A DNA stretch of 64,000 nt from Planctomycetaceae bacterium (GTDB taxonomy: Bacteria; Planctomycetota; Planctomycetia; Planctomycetales; Planctomycetaceae): the NCBI GenBank assembly GCA_020850695.1, contig JADZEF010000238.1, forward strand, positions 43,757 through 107,756. Reading direction: 5' to 3'. A program made the translations under genes and the position numbers. Under the pieces are notes generated by a model. The model did no database searches. It was not told where the DNA came from and saw only the letters and a list, made by a program, of their open reading frames with translations. Shown one piece after another: positions 33,739 through 44,855 of this stretch. Each line of letters begins with the position of its first letter. The stretch's first letter is position 1.

Positions 33739-36700
33739 GTGACGGATTCAGGCAACGCGCTGATTCGGGTCTTCGTGTCGTACAACCACCGCGAGTACGG
33801 TGCGGTCGAGCGGCTGGTCTATGCGCTGAAGGCGGACGATCTCCAGTTCTGGTGGGACCGCGAACTCACCCCAGGCACTCCCTGGCTCAGCATCATCGAC
33901 CGCGAGATCAAGACCTGCCAGGTCGTGCTGGTCTGCATCGGGCCGGAAGGGATCGGCCCCTGGCAAGGGGATGAGATCCAGATCGCGGCCGACCTCCGGA
34001 TTCGCAACCCGTCCCTGTTGGTCATCCCTGTCATCCTGCCAGGCGGTGCGGGAAACTGGACGCAGCTTCCGGCGACGCTGCACCTGCGGCATCGCGTCGA
34101 ATACGTCCGCTCGATCGACGGCGAACCTTCCACCACCGACGTGCTGCGGGCGGCCATCCGGGGTCAGCGCTTGCCCGACCATGGGCCCCCCCGGTCGCTC
34201 GATCAGTCTCCGTACCCTGGGCTGGCGAGCTTCGAAGGCAAGGACGAGCTCTACTTTCGCGGGCGTGACGAGCACATCCGACGGCTCCTGGAAAAGCTGT
34301 CGCGAGCGACGATCACCGGCGCCGCCGGCCAGGGCGTCACGCGGTTCGTGGCCGTCGTCGGAGCGTCCGGAAGCGGCAAGTCGTCGCTGGTGCGAGCAGG
34401 CGTGCTCCCGCGGTTGCGAGGCGGGGCGCTCCCCGGAAGCGCGGACTGGCCGGTCATGGTGTTTCGCCCGGCCGAAATCAGCGTCGACCCGGTCCAGAAT
34501 CTCGCGGTCGCCATGATGAACGCTCCCGGGCTGATGCCGGCGGGAACGTCGTTGGGAACACTGGTCGACGAACTCCGCTCGCGGGACGACACGCTGCACC
34601 TGCACCTCGCCGCAGCGCTGGCCGGAAAGGGCGCCGACCACCGGGCGCTCATCGTCATCGATCAGTTCGAAGAGGTCTTCACGGTCTGCAGCGACGTCGA
34701 CGCCCAGCGGTCCTTTCTCGACAACATCCTGCGGGCGGCGGCAACCGGCGGCGGGCGAGCGATCATCCTGGTCACGTTCCGGGCCGACCTCTATTCGAGC
34801 TGCGCTCTGCATCCCCGGCTCGCACAGGCCATGTCGGACAACCAGGAACTCCTCGGGCCGCTCACCGAGGACCACCTCCGCGATGTCATCGAATGGCCCG
34901 CACGGCAGACCGACTGCGAGATCGAGCCCGGTCTGGTCGACCTCCTTGTCGCCGGCATGCGGGGCCAGCCCAACGCCCTCCCGCTGCTCCAGTTCACGCT
35001 GCACGAATTGTGGAAGCGCGGCGGCGGCCGGCGATTGTCAATCGAGAACTACAAGCGGATGGGCGAGCTGCACGGCGCCCTCGACCGCGAGGCCGAGCGG
35101 GTCTTCGGCTTGCTCGACCCAGTGCAGCAGCGCTGTTGCGAAACCATCTTCCTGCGGCTGATTCAGCCGGGACAGGGGCACGAGGACACCCGCCGCCGGG
35201 CGCTCCAGCACGAACTCCAGGGCGCGGCAGACGACCACCAGGCCGCCCTCGTCGTTCTCGAACGCTTCGCCGCCGCCCGCCTCATCTCCTCCGATGCCGA
35301 CTCGGTGAACTCCAACTCGGCCGGCTTCATCGAGATTGCCCACGAAGCGTTGATCCGGGGTTGGAAGCGGCTTTCCGGATGGATCGATGCCAATCGCGAA
35401 GCTCTGCGCGTCCGCATCCAGCTCTCGGACGCTGCCGGCGAGTGGGACTCGCGAGACCGCAACGCCGACCTCCTCTACCACGGCCTGCGACTCGCGGAAG
35501 CGGAAGACTGGCGGCGTCGCGGCGCCACCCCGCTGACGACGCTCGAAGCCGAGTTCCTCGACGCATCGATCCGCGAACGCGACGCCGAAAGCCGCCGCAA
35601 GGAGAAGCAGCGACGCCGCGAGGTCCGCTTCCTCCGGGCGGTGACGGCTCTCAGCCTCTCGGTCCTGGTGTTCGTCGGTGCGGGCGTCGCCTATGCCGTT
35701 TATGCGAGGCGTGCGGCGGCCCGGGCCGAATCGCTCGCCCGAGTGCAAGTGGGGGTGAAGGGGGACGTGGCGGGCCTCGTGGCGCTCGCGGACGAGTCGG
35801 CCAGCCACCGCGATGCCGTATTGCAGTGGGTCGACGAGGAGCTCGACCACCAGCGCCCCGGCCGCGAACCGGCGACCGATGCAGACTCCGCGGCCGCCGC
35901 ACGGCTGCTCCTGCGGCTGCATCTCTTTCGGCTCCTGCTCTTGGATGACGTCACCGCTCCCGAGGCTTCGCGGAGCCGCGATTACGTCTGCACGGCCTGC
36001 CCCACCATCTCCTCGGCCGACACACTCGGATTGTGCAGAGCCTTGCGGACCGCGGGTGCCACGCTCGCCCCGCGGTTCTGGACCGACTTCGAATCCATGA
36101 TCGCCGCGTCGACCGGATCGTCAGGCCGAACCGATTCCGCCGCTTCGCTCCTCTCGACGTCCGACGAAACAAATCGGCAGAAACGAATCCGAATTGTGGC
36201 GCTGCTCGCCGCCTTCGATCCGTCCAGCGCGCGATGGAGCGGCGCCGCGGAAGCGATCCTTCAGGACCTGCTCAACGAATCCAACCTGGCCGACCTGACC
36301 CACTGGCTGCAGGCCATCCGCCCCATTCAGGAGGCCTTGCAGGCGCCCCTGCTTCAACGATTCTCGACTCCGACGCACGGAACGGGAGAGCAGCACCAGC
36401 GAATGATCGACATTGCGGCCTCGCTGACCGAAGCCAATCCGGTCATCCGCGCCAGGCTCCTCGTCGACGCCGACCCCCGCACCTTCGAACGCCTCTTCGA
36501 CGATCGGCTTCTTGGCGCCTCGGCCGATGCGATCAAGGTCTTTCAGACTTTGATTCCCGCGGAATGGCCTCCACCTCCGTCGACAATCGCCGAGTCCTCG
36601 ACTGAAGCGCGCGCGGCAAACGAACGCGAAGCGAAGCGGCGAGCGAACGCCGCCGTCGCCCTCGTGCGGCTGGGCCGCGCGGATGCGACTGTCTGGCGGC

Positions 36701-38001
36701 TGCTCCAGCAGAGCGTCGACAACGAGACGCGAAGCTTCCTCGTTCATCGCTTCGCACAGCTGGGGGCCAACCCCGAAACTCTACTGGAACAATGGAAGGA
36801 AGCGCTGAACCTGCAGGACCGGTCGAAAGCACGGGCGTTGGCGCTGGCCCTCGGTGAGTTCCCCGCCGATGCCGTCCCCGACAGCCCATCGAAGAAGGCC
36901 CTGCTCGACGACTGCGAGCGACTCCTCGCGCGCGACCCCGACCCGGGACTGCATGCGGCGATCGAGTGGCTGATGAAGAAGTGGAACAGGGCCGCATCGG
37001 CGCAGGAAATCGAGCGGCGGCTGCGAGCCGACTATGCCGCTCTGAATGGCTCGGAAGACCGGGAGCGTTTTCTGGCGCGTCGTCGCGGGTGGTACGTCGA
37101 TTCGATGGGCAACGCGATGACCATCGTCGAGAAGCCCGGCATCGTCATGATCGGCTCCCCCGCGTGGGAGCGCCGCGAAAACCAGGGAAACAAAGGACGC
37201 GAAAGTCGCCATCCCTGCCGCATCGATCGCCGCTATGCCATCGGAATGAAGGAGATCACGGTCGGCCAGTTCTCCGAGTTTCTCAAGGAACTGACCGACA
37301 CCGAGCGTGCCGACTTCAACTTCGACAAGAACTATTCGTACTCCGCGGACTGTCCGATCAACAGCCTCACCTGGTATCTCGCGGCCCGCTACTGCAACTG
37401 GCTCAGCGCCCGCGACGGACTCCCCCGCGACCAGTTCTGCTACGCCGACGACTCCGGCTTCGCACCGGGACTCGTTCCAAAGGAAGGGTATCTCTCCCTC
37501 GCCGGTTATCGGTTCCCGACCGAGCCCGAATGGGAGTACGCCTGCCGGGCCGGCTCGCACACCACCCGCTACTTCGGCGACTCGGAAGAGCTCCTCGAAC
37601 ACTACGCCCGCTACTCGACATCCACCGCCCGCGAGGCCCTCCGCAATCGCGGCATCCTCCGTTTTCTCGAAGTCGGAGCGCTCAAACCCAACGACTTCGG
37701 GCTCTTCGACCCCCTCGGAAACTGCGACGAACTGTGCCAGGAACATTTCGTCGACTGGACCGGCCGCACCGAGCAGGATGAACCCAGGGACGACCGCGAA
37801 GACCTCACTCCCGTCGGCTTCGCCGGCGACCAGCGCGTCGCCCGCGGGGGATCGCTGGTCGCCCGCCCCATCTACGTCCGCTGCGCAAACCGTTACACCA
37901 TTCCCCCCGACACGCGACCGCTGCAAAATCGCAACTGCATCGGCCTGCGGGTGGCCCGCACCCTTCCGCCAGCACAACCGGCGACCGACTCTGTCCCGTG
38001 A
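33739..38001 (+). CDS. TIR-nSTAND-transmembrane-FGE fusion protein
   Basis: A single 1420-residue protein with GTG start (TTG 33712 is an alternative). Residues ~9-125: TIR domain (IRVFVSYNHREYG, FWWDRELTPGTPWLSIIDRE) with Glu56 in the position of the NADase glutamate. Residues ~155-600: nSTAND1-type P-loop NTPase (SPYPGLASFEGKDELYFRGR; Walker A GASGSGKSS at 208-216; Walker B LIVIDQFEE at 304-312) and a C-terminal winged-helix/helical part. Residues ~630-655: one transmembrane helix after a Lys/Arg-rich segment. Residues ~660-1110: helical region. Residues ~1115-1410: FGE/SUMF domain (GIVMIGSP, YRFPTEPEWEYACRAG, ending ARGGSLVARPIYVRCANRY). The FGE catalytic Cys pair is not intact. Probably a sensor-effector in signalling or phage defence. 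Confidence 0.88.
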   Translation: MTDSGNALIRVFVSYNHREYGAVERLVYALKADDLQFWWDRELTPGTPWLSIIDREIKTCQVVLVCIGPEGIGPWQGDEIQIAADLRIRNPSLLVIPVILPGGAGNWTQLPATLHLRHRVEYVRSIDGEPSTTDVLRAAIRGQRLPDHGPPRSLDQSPYPGLASFEGKDELYFRGRDEHIRRLLEKLSRATITGAAGQGVTRFVAVVGASGSGKSSLVRAGVLPRLRGGALPGSADWPVMVFRPAEISVDPVQNLAVAMMNAPGLMPAGTSLGTLVDELRSRDDTLHLHLAAALAGKGADHRALIVIDQFEEVFTVCSDVDAQRSFLDNILRAAATGGGRAIILVTFRADLYSSCALHPRLAQAMSDNQELLGPLTEDHLRDVIEWPARQTDCEIEPGLVDLLVAGMRGQPNALPLLQFTLHELWKRGGGRRLSIENYKRMGELHGALDREAERVFGLLDPVQQRCCETIFLRLIQPGQGHEDTRRRALQHELQGAADDHQAALVVLERFAAARLISSDADSVNSNSAGFIEIAHEALIRGWKRLSGWIDANREALRVRIQLSDAAGEWDSRDRNADLLYHGLRLAEAEDWRRRGATPLTTLEAEFLDASIRERDAESRRKEKQRRREVRFLRAVTALSLSVLVFVGAGVAYAVYARRAAARAESLARVQVGVKGDVAGLVALADESASHRDAVLQWVDEELDHQRPGREPATDADSAAAARLLLRLHLFRLLLLDDVTAPEASRSRDYVCTACPTISSADTLGLCRALRTAGATLAPRFWTDFESMIAASTGSSGRTDSAASLLSTSDETNRQKRIRIVALLAAFDPSSARWSGAAEAILQDLLNESNLADLTHWLQAIRPIQEALQAPLLQRFSTPTHGTGEQHQRMIDIAASLTEANPVIRARLLVDADPRTFERLFDDRLLGASADAIKVFQTLIPAEWPPPPSTIAESSTEARAANEREAKRRANAAVALVRLGRADATVWRLLQQSVDNETRSFLVHRFAQLGANPETLLEQWKEALNLQDRSKARALALALGEFPADAVPDSPSKKALLDDCERLLARDPDPGLHAAIEWLMKKWNRAASAQEIERRLRADYAALNGSEDRERFLARRRGWYVDSMGNAMTIVEKPGIVMIGSPAWERRENQGNKGRESRHPCRIDRRYAIGMKEITVGQFSEFLKELTDTERADFNFDKNYSYSADCPINSLTWYLAARYCNWLSARDGLPRDQFCYADDSGFAPGLVPKEGYLSLAGYRFPTEPEWEYACRAGSHTTRYFGDSEELLEHYARYSTSTAREALRNRGILRFLEVGALKPNDFGLFDPLGNCDELCQEHFVDWTGRTEQDEPRDDREDLTPVGFAGDQRVARGGSLVARPIYVRCANRYTIPPDTRPLQNRNCIGLRVARTLPPAQPATDSVP

Positions 38002-38021
38002 CAATCAAAACCGTACCATGA

Positions 38022-38055
38022 CAGGGTGGCCGGGTCTGAGGCTTTGAAGGCCCGG
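38022..38055. repeat. 'gggtggccgggtctgaggct' repeat arm
   Basis: A single arm (cagggtggccgggtctgagg and ctttgaaggcccgg) lies just after the TIR-STAND gene. A complete inverted pair of the same family is at 62589-62670. Confidence 0.75.
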
Positions 38056-38185
38056 ATCGCGCGTTGCACTTCGACTTCGAACTGTCTCGATTTCGCCACC
38101 GCTGGACGCCACCAGGTCTCGTTCCCGCGGCGCGCGATCGACCTGTTCCACGACCGACACGCCTGAAACCCAACAAGCGACAACC

Positions 38186-38836
38186 ATGACTCCCTATGAC
38201 GCAATCCTGGTCCCCGGCGGCGGTTTGACGGAATCGGGCGTGCCCCATCCCTGGGTCATGGAACGCCTCCGGCACGCCGCCGCGGTCCAGGGCGACTCCC
38301 CGATCGTCTGCCTCAGTGCGTTCACCCCGCACAAGCCTCCCCCGTACACGCCGGAAGGCTTCCCCATCTGCGAATCGGCCGCCAGCATGGCGGCCCTCGT
38401 CGCCATGGGCGTCCCCCCGGCCCGCATCCTGTCGGAAACCAGCTCGCTCGACACCATCGGCAATGCGTACTTCGCCCGGACGATTCACACGGATGTCAGG
38501 GAATGGCGGCGACTGCTGGTCGTCACGTCGAGGTTCCACATGCCGCGAACACGGGCGATCTTCGAGAGCCTGTTCAGGCTTCCCGCACGGGACGGATCCG
38601 CGTCCCCTTATCACCTGGAATTCGCCGAAACCCCCGACACCGGAATCGCCCCGGACGATCTCGCCGCGCGCGTTGCCAAGGAAACCCGGAGCCTCGAACA
38701 ATGGAAGGCCAATACCGATCGCCTCCGCTTCCGCACGCTGCAGGACGTCCACCGCTGGCTCTTCTCCGAACATGACTGCTACGCCGCCGGCCGCCATCCG
38801 AGCCGCCATGACGGACAAGTGCGGTCCACCTATTGA
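38186..38836 (+). CDS. YdcF/DUF218-family protein
   Basis: A 216-residue protein with the DUF218 Rossmann-like fold: DAILVPGGGLTESG, the ESAASMAALVAMGVPPARIL segment, SSLDTIGNAYF and the characteristic LLVVTSRFHMPRTRAIF. YdcF-family proteins are linked to envelope or S-adenosylmethionine binding, but their reaction is unproven. No signal peptide or anchor is present, so it is cytoplasmic, unlike many DUF218 proteins. It stands alone between the TIR-STAND gene and the DUF1549/DUF1553 gene. Confidence 0.85.
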   Translation: MTPYDAILVPGGGLTESGVPHPWVMERLRHAAAVQGDSPIVCLSAFTPHKPPPYTPEGFPICESAASMAALVAMGVPPARILSETSSLDTIGNAYFARTIHTDVREWRRLLVVTSRFHMPRTRAIFESLFRLPARDGSASPYHLEFAETPDTGIAPDDLAARVAKETRSLEQWKANTDRLRFRTLQDVHRWLFSEHDCYAAGRHPSRHDGQVRSTY

Positions 38837-39014
38837 ATGACGTCGTTCGTCGCGGATGGGTGATTCGTCCAACCCGAGCGATGCACGACGAATTCAGCCG
38901 GTCACATCTCCGTTGAAGCCAATCTCCCGGCATCGCGAATCTCGACGAATCGATTAGGATTGGGTGCTGGCGTCGCACTCCGCGCGCCACATCCCACCGA
39001 GGACGCGATCACCG

Positions 39015-42000
39015 ATGTCGTATCCGGTCCCGCCCTCAGCCATCTGGCCCGTCCGCCGCGGCGGCCTCTTCCACCGTCTGACGCACCTCGTCGCGACGCT
39101 GCTGATCGTGGGGCAGTCCACGGACGCCACGTCGGCCGAGCCGGCTCCACAGATCCGCTTCAACCGCGACGTGCGGCCGATCCTCTCGCAGAAGTGCTTC
39201 CGCTGCCACGGCCCCGACCGCGCCGCTCGTCAAGGAGACCTCCGCCTCGATCGCCGCGAAGACGCCGTCTCATCCGGCGCCCTCGTCCCCAGGGATCCCG
39301 ACGCCAGCGAACTCATCCGCCGCGTCACCGCAAATGACGACCGCGTGATGCCCCCGCACGACTCCGCGCTCACGCTCACCGAGCGCGAAAAGAATCTGCT
39401 CCGCCGCTGGATCGCCCAGGGCGCCGAATACGAACCCCATTGGTCGCTCGTCCGCCCTGTCGCCACACCCGTTCCCTCGACCGCCGCAAATTCCGCAAGC
39501 AACCCCATCGATCGCTTCGTCGTTGCGTCGCTCGAACCGCGCCGCCTCACTCTCTCCCCTCCCGCTAACTCTGCAACGCTCCTGCGGCGAGTCTCGCTCG
39601 CATTGACCGGCCTGCCACCCTCGCCGCAAGACCTCGACGCCTTCCTCGCCGACCCCGCGCCCGACGCCTACGAGCGGGCCGTCGATCGACTCCTCGCGTC
39701 GCCACGCTATGGCGAACGCATGGCCGCTGTCTGGCTCGACGCCGCCCGCTACGCCGACACCAACGGCTACTTCGGCGACAACCCGCGGCAGATCTGGCCC
39801 TGGCGCGACTGGGTCATCAACGCTTTCAACCGCAATCAAGCCTTCGACCAGTTCACCATCGACCAACTCGCCGGCGACCTCCTTCCCAATCCCACGCTCG
39901 ATCAGAAGGTCGCGACCGGCTTCAACCGCAACCACACGGTCACCGATGAGACGGGCGTCATCGATGAAGAGTACCGCGTCGAATATGTCGCCGACCGCCT
40001 CGAAACCACCGGCACCGTCTGGCTGGGCCTCACCATCGGCTGCGCCCGCTGCCACGACCACACGTACGACCCCCTCACCCAGCACGACTACTACCGCCTC
40101 TTCGCATTCTTCAACAACGGCCCCGAAACGGGACTCGCCGTCGCCCACGACCCGCCCCCCACGCTCGACCTCACCACCCCCGAGCAGCACGCCGAACTCG
40201 CCCGCCTCGCCGCCGTCCGAACCGAAGCGGACGCCGCGCTCGAACGCCTCACACAGTCACTCAGAGCCGACATGACCGAGTGGGAGCCGAAGGCCGCCGC
40301 GGCGCTCACCATCCCGACAGACCGCCTCGCCGCCCACATCGATTTCGAGCCCCCTGCACCCGCCGCGCCCCAACCCCTTCAGCCCACTCCCCAGGGAAGC
40401 GACCCCGTCTTCGAAGCGGGCATCGTGGGACAAGCGGCCCTGCTCGACGGAATGCGGTCCTTCGAACTCCCGCACGACGTCCTCCCCGACCTCAACCAGC
40501 CCTGGTCGCTCGGCCTGTGGATCAAGCCGACCGGCTCGCTCAATTGCGTCCTGTCGAAAACCGAATTGACCGAAACGCGACGCGGCATCGAACTCCTCTG
40601 GTCCAAAGGCCGCCTCAAGCTCAACCTCATCCATCGCTGGGGAAGCGACGCGATCGAACTGGCGACCAAAGCCCCCCTCACAAAGGCCGGATGGCACCAC
40701 GTCGTCATCCAGCACGACGGTTCCCGCCGTGCGGCCGGAGTCCGCATCGTCGTCGATGGTGCAGCGGCCGAGCTGAAGATCGAACGCGACACCCTCACCG
40801 GTTCCCTCAACAACGACCAGCCGCTGCGCCTCGGTCGCCGCGACAATGGCCTCGGTTACTACGGCCACCTCGATGACCTCCGCATCTTCCACCGCATCGT
40901 GACGGCCGACGAAGCATCGCGCTGGTTCTGGAGCGACCGACTCCGCGGTATCCTCTCCGTCCCCGCCGACAAGCGCGACGCCGCCGCCCAGGCCACCCTC
41001 CGCGACTACTACATCAACCACATCGCCGACACGTCCGCCCGCACCACCATCCGTCAAACCCTCGACGCCCGCGCCGCCGAGCAGGCCTTCCGCACTGCAC
41101 TCCCCAAGACGCTCATCATGCAGGAGCGCCCCGAGCCGCGCGCCACCCACGTGCTTCAGCGCGGCGTCTACAACCAGCCCGGCGACCCGGTCACCGCCGG
41201 CTTCCCGCAGGTCCTCGCCGCGCAACAACCCAACCCTGCGTCAGACGCCCCCCGCACCCGCCTCGACCTCGCCCGCTGGATCGTCTCCCCCGACAACCCG
41301 CTCACCGCCCGCGTCACCGTCAATCGCCTCTGGCAGATCGCCTTCGGCGAAGGGCTCGTCAGAACGACCAACGACTTCGGCTCGCAGGGCGAACCTCCGA
41401 CGCACCCGGAACTCCTCGACTGGCTCGCCCGGCGACTCATCGCCAGCGGATGGGACGTGAAGGCCACGCTGCGGCTCATCGTCACCAGCGACACCTTCCG
41501 CCAGTCCTCCATTCCCAGTGCGGAACTGCTCGCCATCGACCCCGACAACCGGCTGCTCGCACGCGGCCCGCGGTTCCGCCTCTCCGCCGAAATGATCCGC
41601 GACCAGGCGCTCGCCGTTTCCGGACTGCTCGTCGAACACGTCGGCGGCCCGTCCGTGAAGCCATGGCAACCGCCAGGACTCTGGGAAGCGGTCTCCTACG
41701 ACGGCGACGCCAGCTACATCCCCGATAAAGGGAGCGGCCTCTGGCGGCGCAGCCTCTATTCCTACTGGAAGCGCCAGGCCCCGCCCCCCGACCTCCTGAT
41801 CTTCGACGCCCCCACGCGTGAAACCTGCGCCGTCAGCCGCCCCCGCACCAACACCCCTGCCCAGTCCCTCGTCGTCCTGAACGATCCGTCCTACGTCGAA
41901 GCCGCCCGCACCCTCGCCGCCACAACCCTCACCTCGACGAGGGAACGCAACGCGACGGATCGCGACCGCCTCCACCAAGCCTTCCGCCGCGCCACCTCCC

Positions 42001-42227
42001 GCCCACCGGACGACCGTGAGTCCAACATTCTCCTCCAGCTCCTCGACCGCCAGCGCCGTCGATTCGCAAGCGACCCAGCGTCCGCAAAAACCTTCATCGC
42101 CTCACCGCTCACCAACGCCATGCGCACCTCCCCTCAAGCCAGCACGGCCGATGCCATCGAACTCGCCGCCTGGACCGCCGTCGCCCAGACGATTCTCAAT
42201 CTCGACGAAACCCTGACCAGCCGATGA
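39015..42227 (+). CDS. DUF1549/DUF1553 protein with cytochrome-c-like N-terminus and LamG-like insertion
   Basis: A 1070-residue exported planctomycete protein. After a signal sequence ([19 protein letters not shown]), a PSC1-type haem site occurs in [13 protein letters not shown]. The DUF1549 region follows ([34 protein letters not shown]) with a second CARCH motif in [14 protein letters not shown]. Residues ~440-637 form a LamG/concanavalin-like domain ([33 protein letters not shown]). DUF1553 closes the protein ([40 protein letters not shown]). The stop overlaps the next DUF1501 gene by 4 bp. These gene pairs are abundant in planctomycetes and are thought to handle polysaccharides, though the reaction is unproven. 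Confidence 0.93.
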   Translation: MSYPVPPSAIWPVRRGGLFHRLTHLVATLLIVGQSTDATSAEPAPQIRFNRDVRPILSQKCFRCHGPDRAARQGDLRLDRREDAVSSGALVPRDPDASELIRRVTANDDRVMPPHDSALTLTEREKNLLRRWIAQGAEYEPHWSLVRPVATPVPSTAANSASNPIDRFVVASLEPRRLTLSPPANSATLLRRVSLALTGLPPSPQDLDAFLADPAPDAYERAVDRLLASPRYGERMAAVWLDAARYADTNGYFGDNPRQIWPWRDWVINAFNRNQAFDQFTIDQLAGDLLPNPTLDQKVATGFNRNHTVTDETGVIDEEYRVEYVADRLETTGTVWLGLTIGCARCHDHTYDPLTQHDYYRLFAFFNNGPETGLAVAHDPPPTLDLTTPEQHAELARLAAVRTEADAALERLTQSLRADMTEWEPKAAAALTIPTDRLAAHIDFEPPAPAAPQPLQPTPQGSDPVFEAGIVGQAALLDGMRSFELPHDVLPDLNQPWSLGLWIKPTGSLNCVLSKTELTETRRGIELLWSKGRLKLNLIHRWGSDAIELATKAPLTKAGWHHVVIQHDGSRRAAGVRIVVDGAAAELKIERDTLTGSLNNDQPLRLGRRDNGLGYYGHLDDLRIFHRIVTADEASRWFWSDRLRGILSVPADKRDAAAQATLRDYYINHIADTSARTTIRQTLDARAAEQAFRTALPKTLIMQERPEPRATHVLQRGVYNQPGDPVTAGFPQVLAAQQPNPASDAPRTRLDLARWIVSPDNPLTARVTVNRLWQIAFGEGLVRTTNDFGSQGEPPTHPELLDWLARRLIASGWDVKATLRLIVTSDTFRQSSIPSAELLAIDPDNRLLARGPRFRLSAEMIRDQALAVSGLLVEHVGGPSVKPWQPPGLWEAVSYDGDASYIPDKGSGLWRRSLYSYWKRQAPPPDLLIFDAPTRETCAVSRPRTNTPAQSLVVLNDPSYVEAARTLAATTLTSTRERNATDRDRLHQAFRRATSRPPDDRESNILLQLLDRQRRRFASDPASAKTFIASPLTNAMRTSPQASTADAIELAAWTAVAQTILNLDETLTSR

Positions 42228-43666
42228 CGATGCTTCCCTTCCACTCCTCATCGCACACGCGACGTCAGTTCTTCGGCCGCACCTCCACCGGCCTGGGAGC
42301 CGCCGCCCTCGCCACGCTCCTCAGCGACTCCACGCGCGCCGCCGACCCCCACTCACCCGCCGCTCCCCACGCCGCGCCGAAAGCAAAGCGCGTCATCTCG
42401 CTCTTCATGCATGGCGGCCCCTCACAGCTCGACCTCTTCGATCATAAGCCCGACCTCCGCAAGCTCCACGGAACCGAACTCCCCGCTTCCGTCCGCGGGG
42501 CGCAGCGGCTGACCGGCATGACCAGCGGCCAGAAGTCGCTCCCCGTTACCGCGTCTCTCTTCCACTTCCAGCGGCACGGTCAAAGCGGCGCGACCCTCAG
42601 CGAACTTCTCCCTCATCTGGGTAAAGTCGCCGACGACCTCTGCATTGTCCGCTCGATGCACACCGAGGCCATCAACCACGACCCCGCCGTCACGCTCCTG
42701 CAGACCGGCCACCAGCAACCCGGCCGCCCCAGCTTCGGCTCCTGGCTCAGCTACGGCCTCGGCACCGAGAACCACAACCTTCCCGCCTTCGTCGTCCTCC
42801 TCTCGCGCGGCAGCGCCGCCCGCCCCGCCGATCCCCTCTACGCCCGCCTCTGGGGCTCGGGCTTTCTCCCCTCAAACCACCAAGGCGTCAGCTTCCGCTC
42901 CTCCGGCGATCCCGTCCTCTACCTCTCGAACCCTGACGGCCTCACCGCCCCCGCCCGCCGTGACCAGCTCGACGCCCTCGGCGATCTCAACCGCCTCGCG
43001 AACGCCCGGCAGCTCGACCCCGAAATCGAGACCCGCATCGCCCAGTACGAGATGGCCTACCGCATGCAGACGTCGATCCCCGAGCTGACCAGCTTCGCGG
43101 AAGAGACGCAGCACACGCTCGACGCCTACGGCCCGCAATCACGCGTTCCGGGTACGTTCGCCGCCAACTGCCTCCTCGCCCGGCGGCTGGCCGAGCGGGG
43201 CGTGCGGTTCATCCAGCTTTATCACCGCGGATGGGACCAGCACTACAACCTCCCCAGCGACTTGCGGCTGCAGTCGCAGGACGTCGACCAGCCGTGTGCG
43301 GCACTGCTGATGGATCTCAAGCTGCGAGGCCTGCTCGACGACACGCTCGTCCTCTGGGGGGGCGAATTCGGCCGCACCACCTACAGCCAAGGGAAGCTCG
43401 AAGCGACCAACTACGGCCGCGACCACCACGGCGGCTGCTTCACGATCTGGCTGGCCGGCGGCGGAGTGCGCGGCGGCATCACGTACGGCGAGACCGACGA
43501 CGTCAGCTACAACGTCACTCGCGACCCCGTCCACGTCCACGACCTGAACGCGACGCTCCTCCACCTGCTCGGCATCAACCACACTCGGCTCACCTATTCC
43601 TTCCAGGGCCGCGACTACCGCCTCACCGACGTGCACGGCCACATCGTCGACGGCCTGCTGGCCTGA
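42224..43666 (+). CDS. DUF1501 protein, Tat-exported
   Basis: A 480-residue protein with a twin-arginine leader ([20 protein letters not shown]) and the DUF1501 alkaline-phosphatase-like fold: [73 protein letters not shown] and [18 protein letters not shown]. It overlaps the DUF1549/DUF1553 gene by ATGA, so both are made together. The metal-binding residues (Asp/His) appear intact, consistent with a sulfatase- or phosphatase-like role, but this is not established for the family. Confidence 0.93.
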   Translation: MTMLPFHSSSHTRRQFFGRTSTGLGAAALATLLSDSTRAADPHSPAAPHAAPKAKRVISLFMHGGPSQLDLFDHKPDLRKLHGTELPASVRGAQRLTGMTSGQKSLPVTASLFHFQRHGQSGATLSELLPHLGKVADDLCIVRSMHTEAINHDPAVTLLQTGHQQPGRPSFGSWLSYGLGTENHNLPAFVVLLSRGSAARPADPLYARLWGSGFLPSNHQGVSFRSSGDPVLYLSNPDGLTAPARRDQLDALGDLNRLANARQLDPEIETRIAQYEMAYRMQTSIPELTSFAEETQHTLDAYGPQSRVPGTFAANCLLARRLAERGVRFIQLYHRGWDQHYNLPSDLRLQSQDVDQPCAALLMDLKLRGLLDDTLVLWGGEFGRTTYSQGKLEATNYGRDHHGGCFTIWLAGGGVRGGITYGETDDVSYNVTRDPVHVHDLNATLLHLLGINHTRLTYSFQGRDYRLTDVHGHIVDGLLA

Positions 43667-43787
43667 GCGATTTCGGCCGGAAGGGCCGTCACTCTCTTCG
43701 AACGCAGCGCGGCGAGCGCCCCCAATTCTTTCAACGTTTGCTCCCGCCCTTTCGACGAAGCATGGAAATCATGCGGAGCCCGTCGCC

Positions 43788-44579
43788 TCACTCAAACGTC
43801 AGCACGCCGAAAAACTTCGGCAGATGAAACTGCGGATCCGCATTCCCAACGGGCGACCACGTCAGCCAGTGCGGATGGCTCGATTCGTCCGCACATTTAT
43901 AGAAGTTGGCCCGCCATGTCACCCCCGGCCGCGGCCGCTCGATCTTGATCAACCGCTCGATCACGCGAAACGGAATCTTGTATTCCAGGGTCCACGTCGT
44001 CGGCTTCGCGATCTCCGGGTCGATCGGACCCTTCAGCGAGCTGGCCGTGGTCATGCTCGCGAAGTCCTCGTCCGTGAACGCGTCCTCCTTCGCACCGGCG
44101 ACGTGCGCTCCGAACAGCTTCACCCCGTGACAGTTCGTCTCCAGGTTGAAGTACCCGCGCTCCGCCGGATCACCCCCCGGCGTGAAGAAGAACTCGACGC
44201 AACTGTCGCGCCACACATCCTGCATGTGCTTCGTCCGCTTCCCCAGCACATAATTGTCTTCGACGCGCCAGATGAGATAGATCGCCTCGTCGTCATAGGC
44301 GACCCGCGCCTGGGCCTTCGGCTGGTGCTCGGGCTCGCGCCCCATGTAGTACTCGATTGTCAGCGGCGGCACGTCCTTCCACGCGGCCTTGTCCCAGTCC
44401 GCATCGATCTTTGGATTCGCCGCCATCCGCCGCACGCGATACGTGTTGGCCTTCACTGGCGGCAACGTCGCCCACCGCACCCGCTTGCTCTCCGCGGGTG
44501 GAACGGCATCCGCGGGCTTTTCATCAGGACCGGAGAAGCCTGCTGCCAATGCCACGACACTCATGAAGACGCTCTGCAT
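43788..44579 (-). CDS. exported CBM9-like (carbohydrate-binding) protein
   Basis: A 263-residue protein with a short N-terminal signal (MQSVFMSVVALAAGFS). The CBM9/DOMON-like beta-sandwich is recognisable: NPKIDADWDKAAWKDVPPLT, VAYDDEAIYLIWRVED, WRDSCVEFFFTPGGD, YFNLETNCHG, TTWTLEYKIPF and the terminal WLTWSPVGNADPQFHLPKFF. This family binds sugars or haem-like ligands on exported proteins. It is convergent with the DUF1501 gene upstream and divergent from the next gene. Confidence 0.88.
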   Translation of the reverse strand: MQSVFMSVVALAAGFSGPDEKPADAVPPAESKRVRWATLPPVKANTYRVRRMAANPKIDADWDKAAWKDVPPLTIEYYMGREPEHQPKAQARVAYDDEAIYLIWRVEDNYVLGKRTKHMQDVWRDSCVEFFFTPGGDPAERGYFNLETNCHGVKLFGAHVAGAKEDAFTDEDFASMTTASSLKGPIDPEIAKPTTWTLEYKIPFRVIERLIKIERPRPGVTWRANFYKCADESSHPHWLTWSPVGNADPQFHLPKFFGVLTFE

Positions 44580-44855
44580 TCCGCCCTCGCGATCGGGAAG
44601 TCAACGCCATGCCTCAACCGCCGCAGCGGAGAGCATATCAACTCGCTTGGAGCGACGGCAAAGCCCTTTGAGTCCAGGACGGCGCAACGTCCAGCCACAC
44701 CAATTGCCGCTGGTGCTTGCTGGATCGCTTCCGAGGGCTCGAACGCACTCGTTCAATTCCATGGAACCATCTGATCACATCGTGATAGACTCGTGCAGAG
44801 ACCTTGCTGCTTGCGACCGCAACGGCGTCTCACCCGCATTCGATCATTTGTCGGG

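Noticed and set aside
33739..38001. C-terminal FGE/C-lectin-like end as target of a diversity-generating retroelement
   Set aside because: No reverse-transcriptase gene, template repeat or matching variable repeat was seen in the window.
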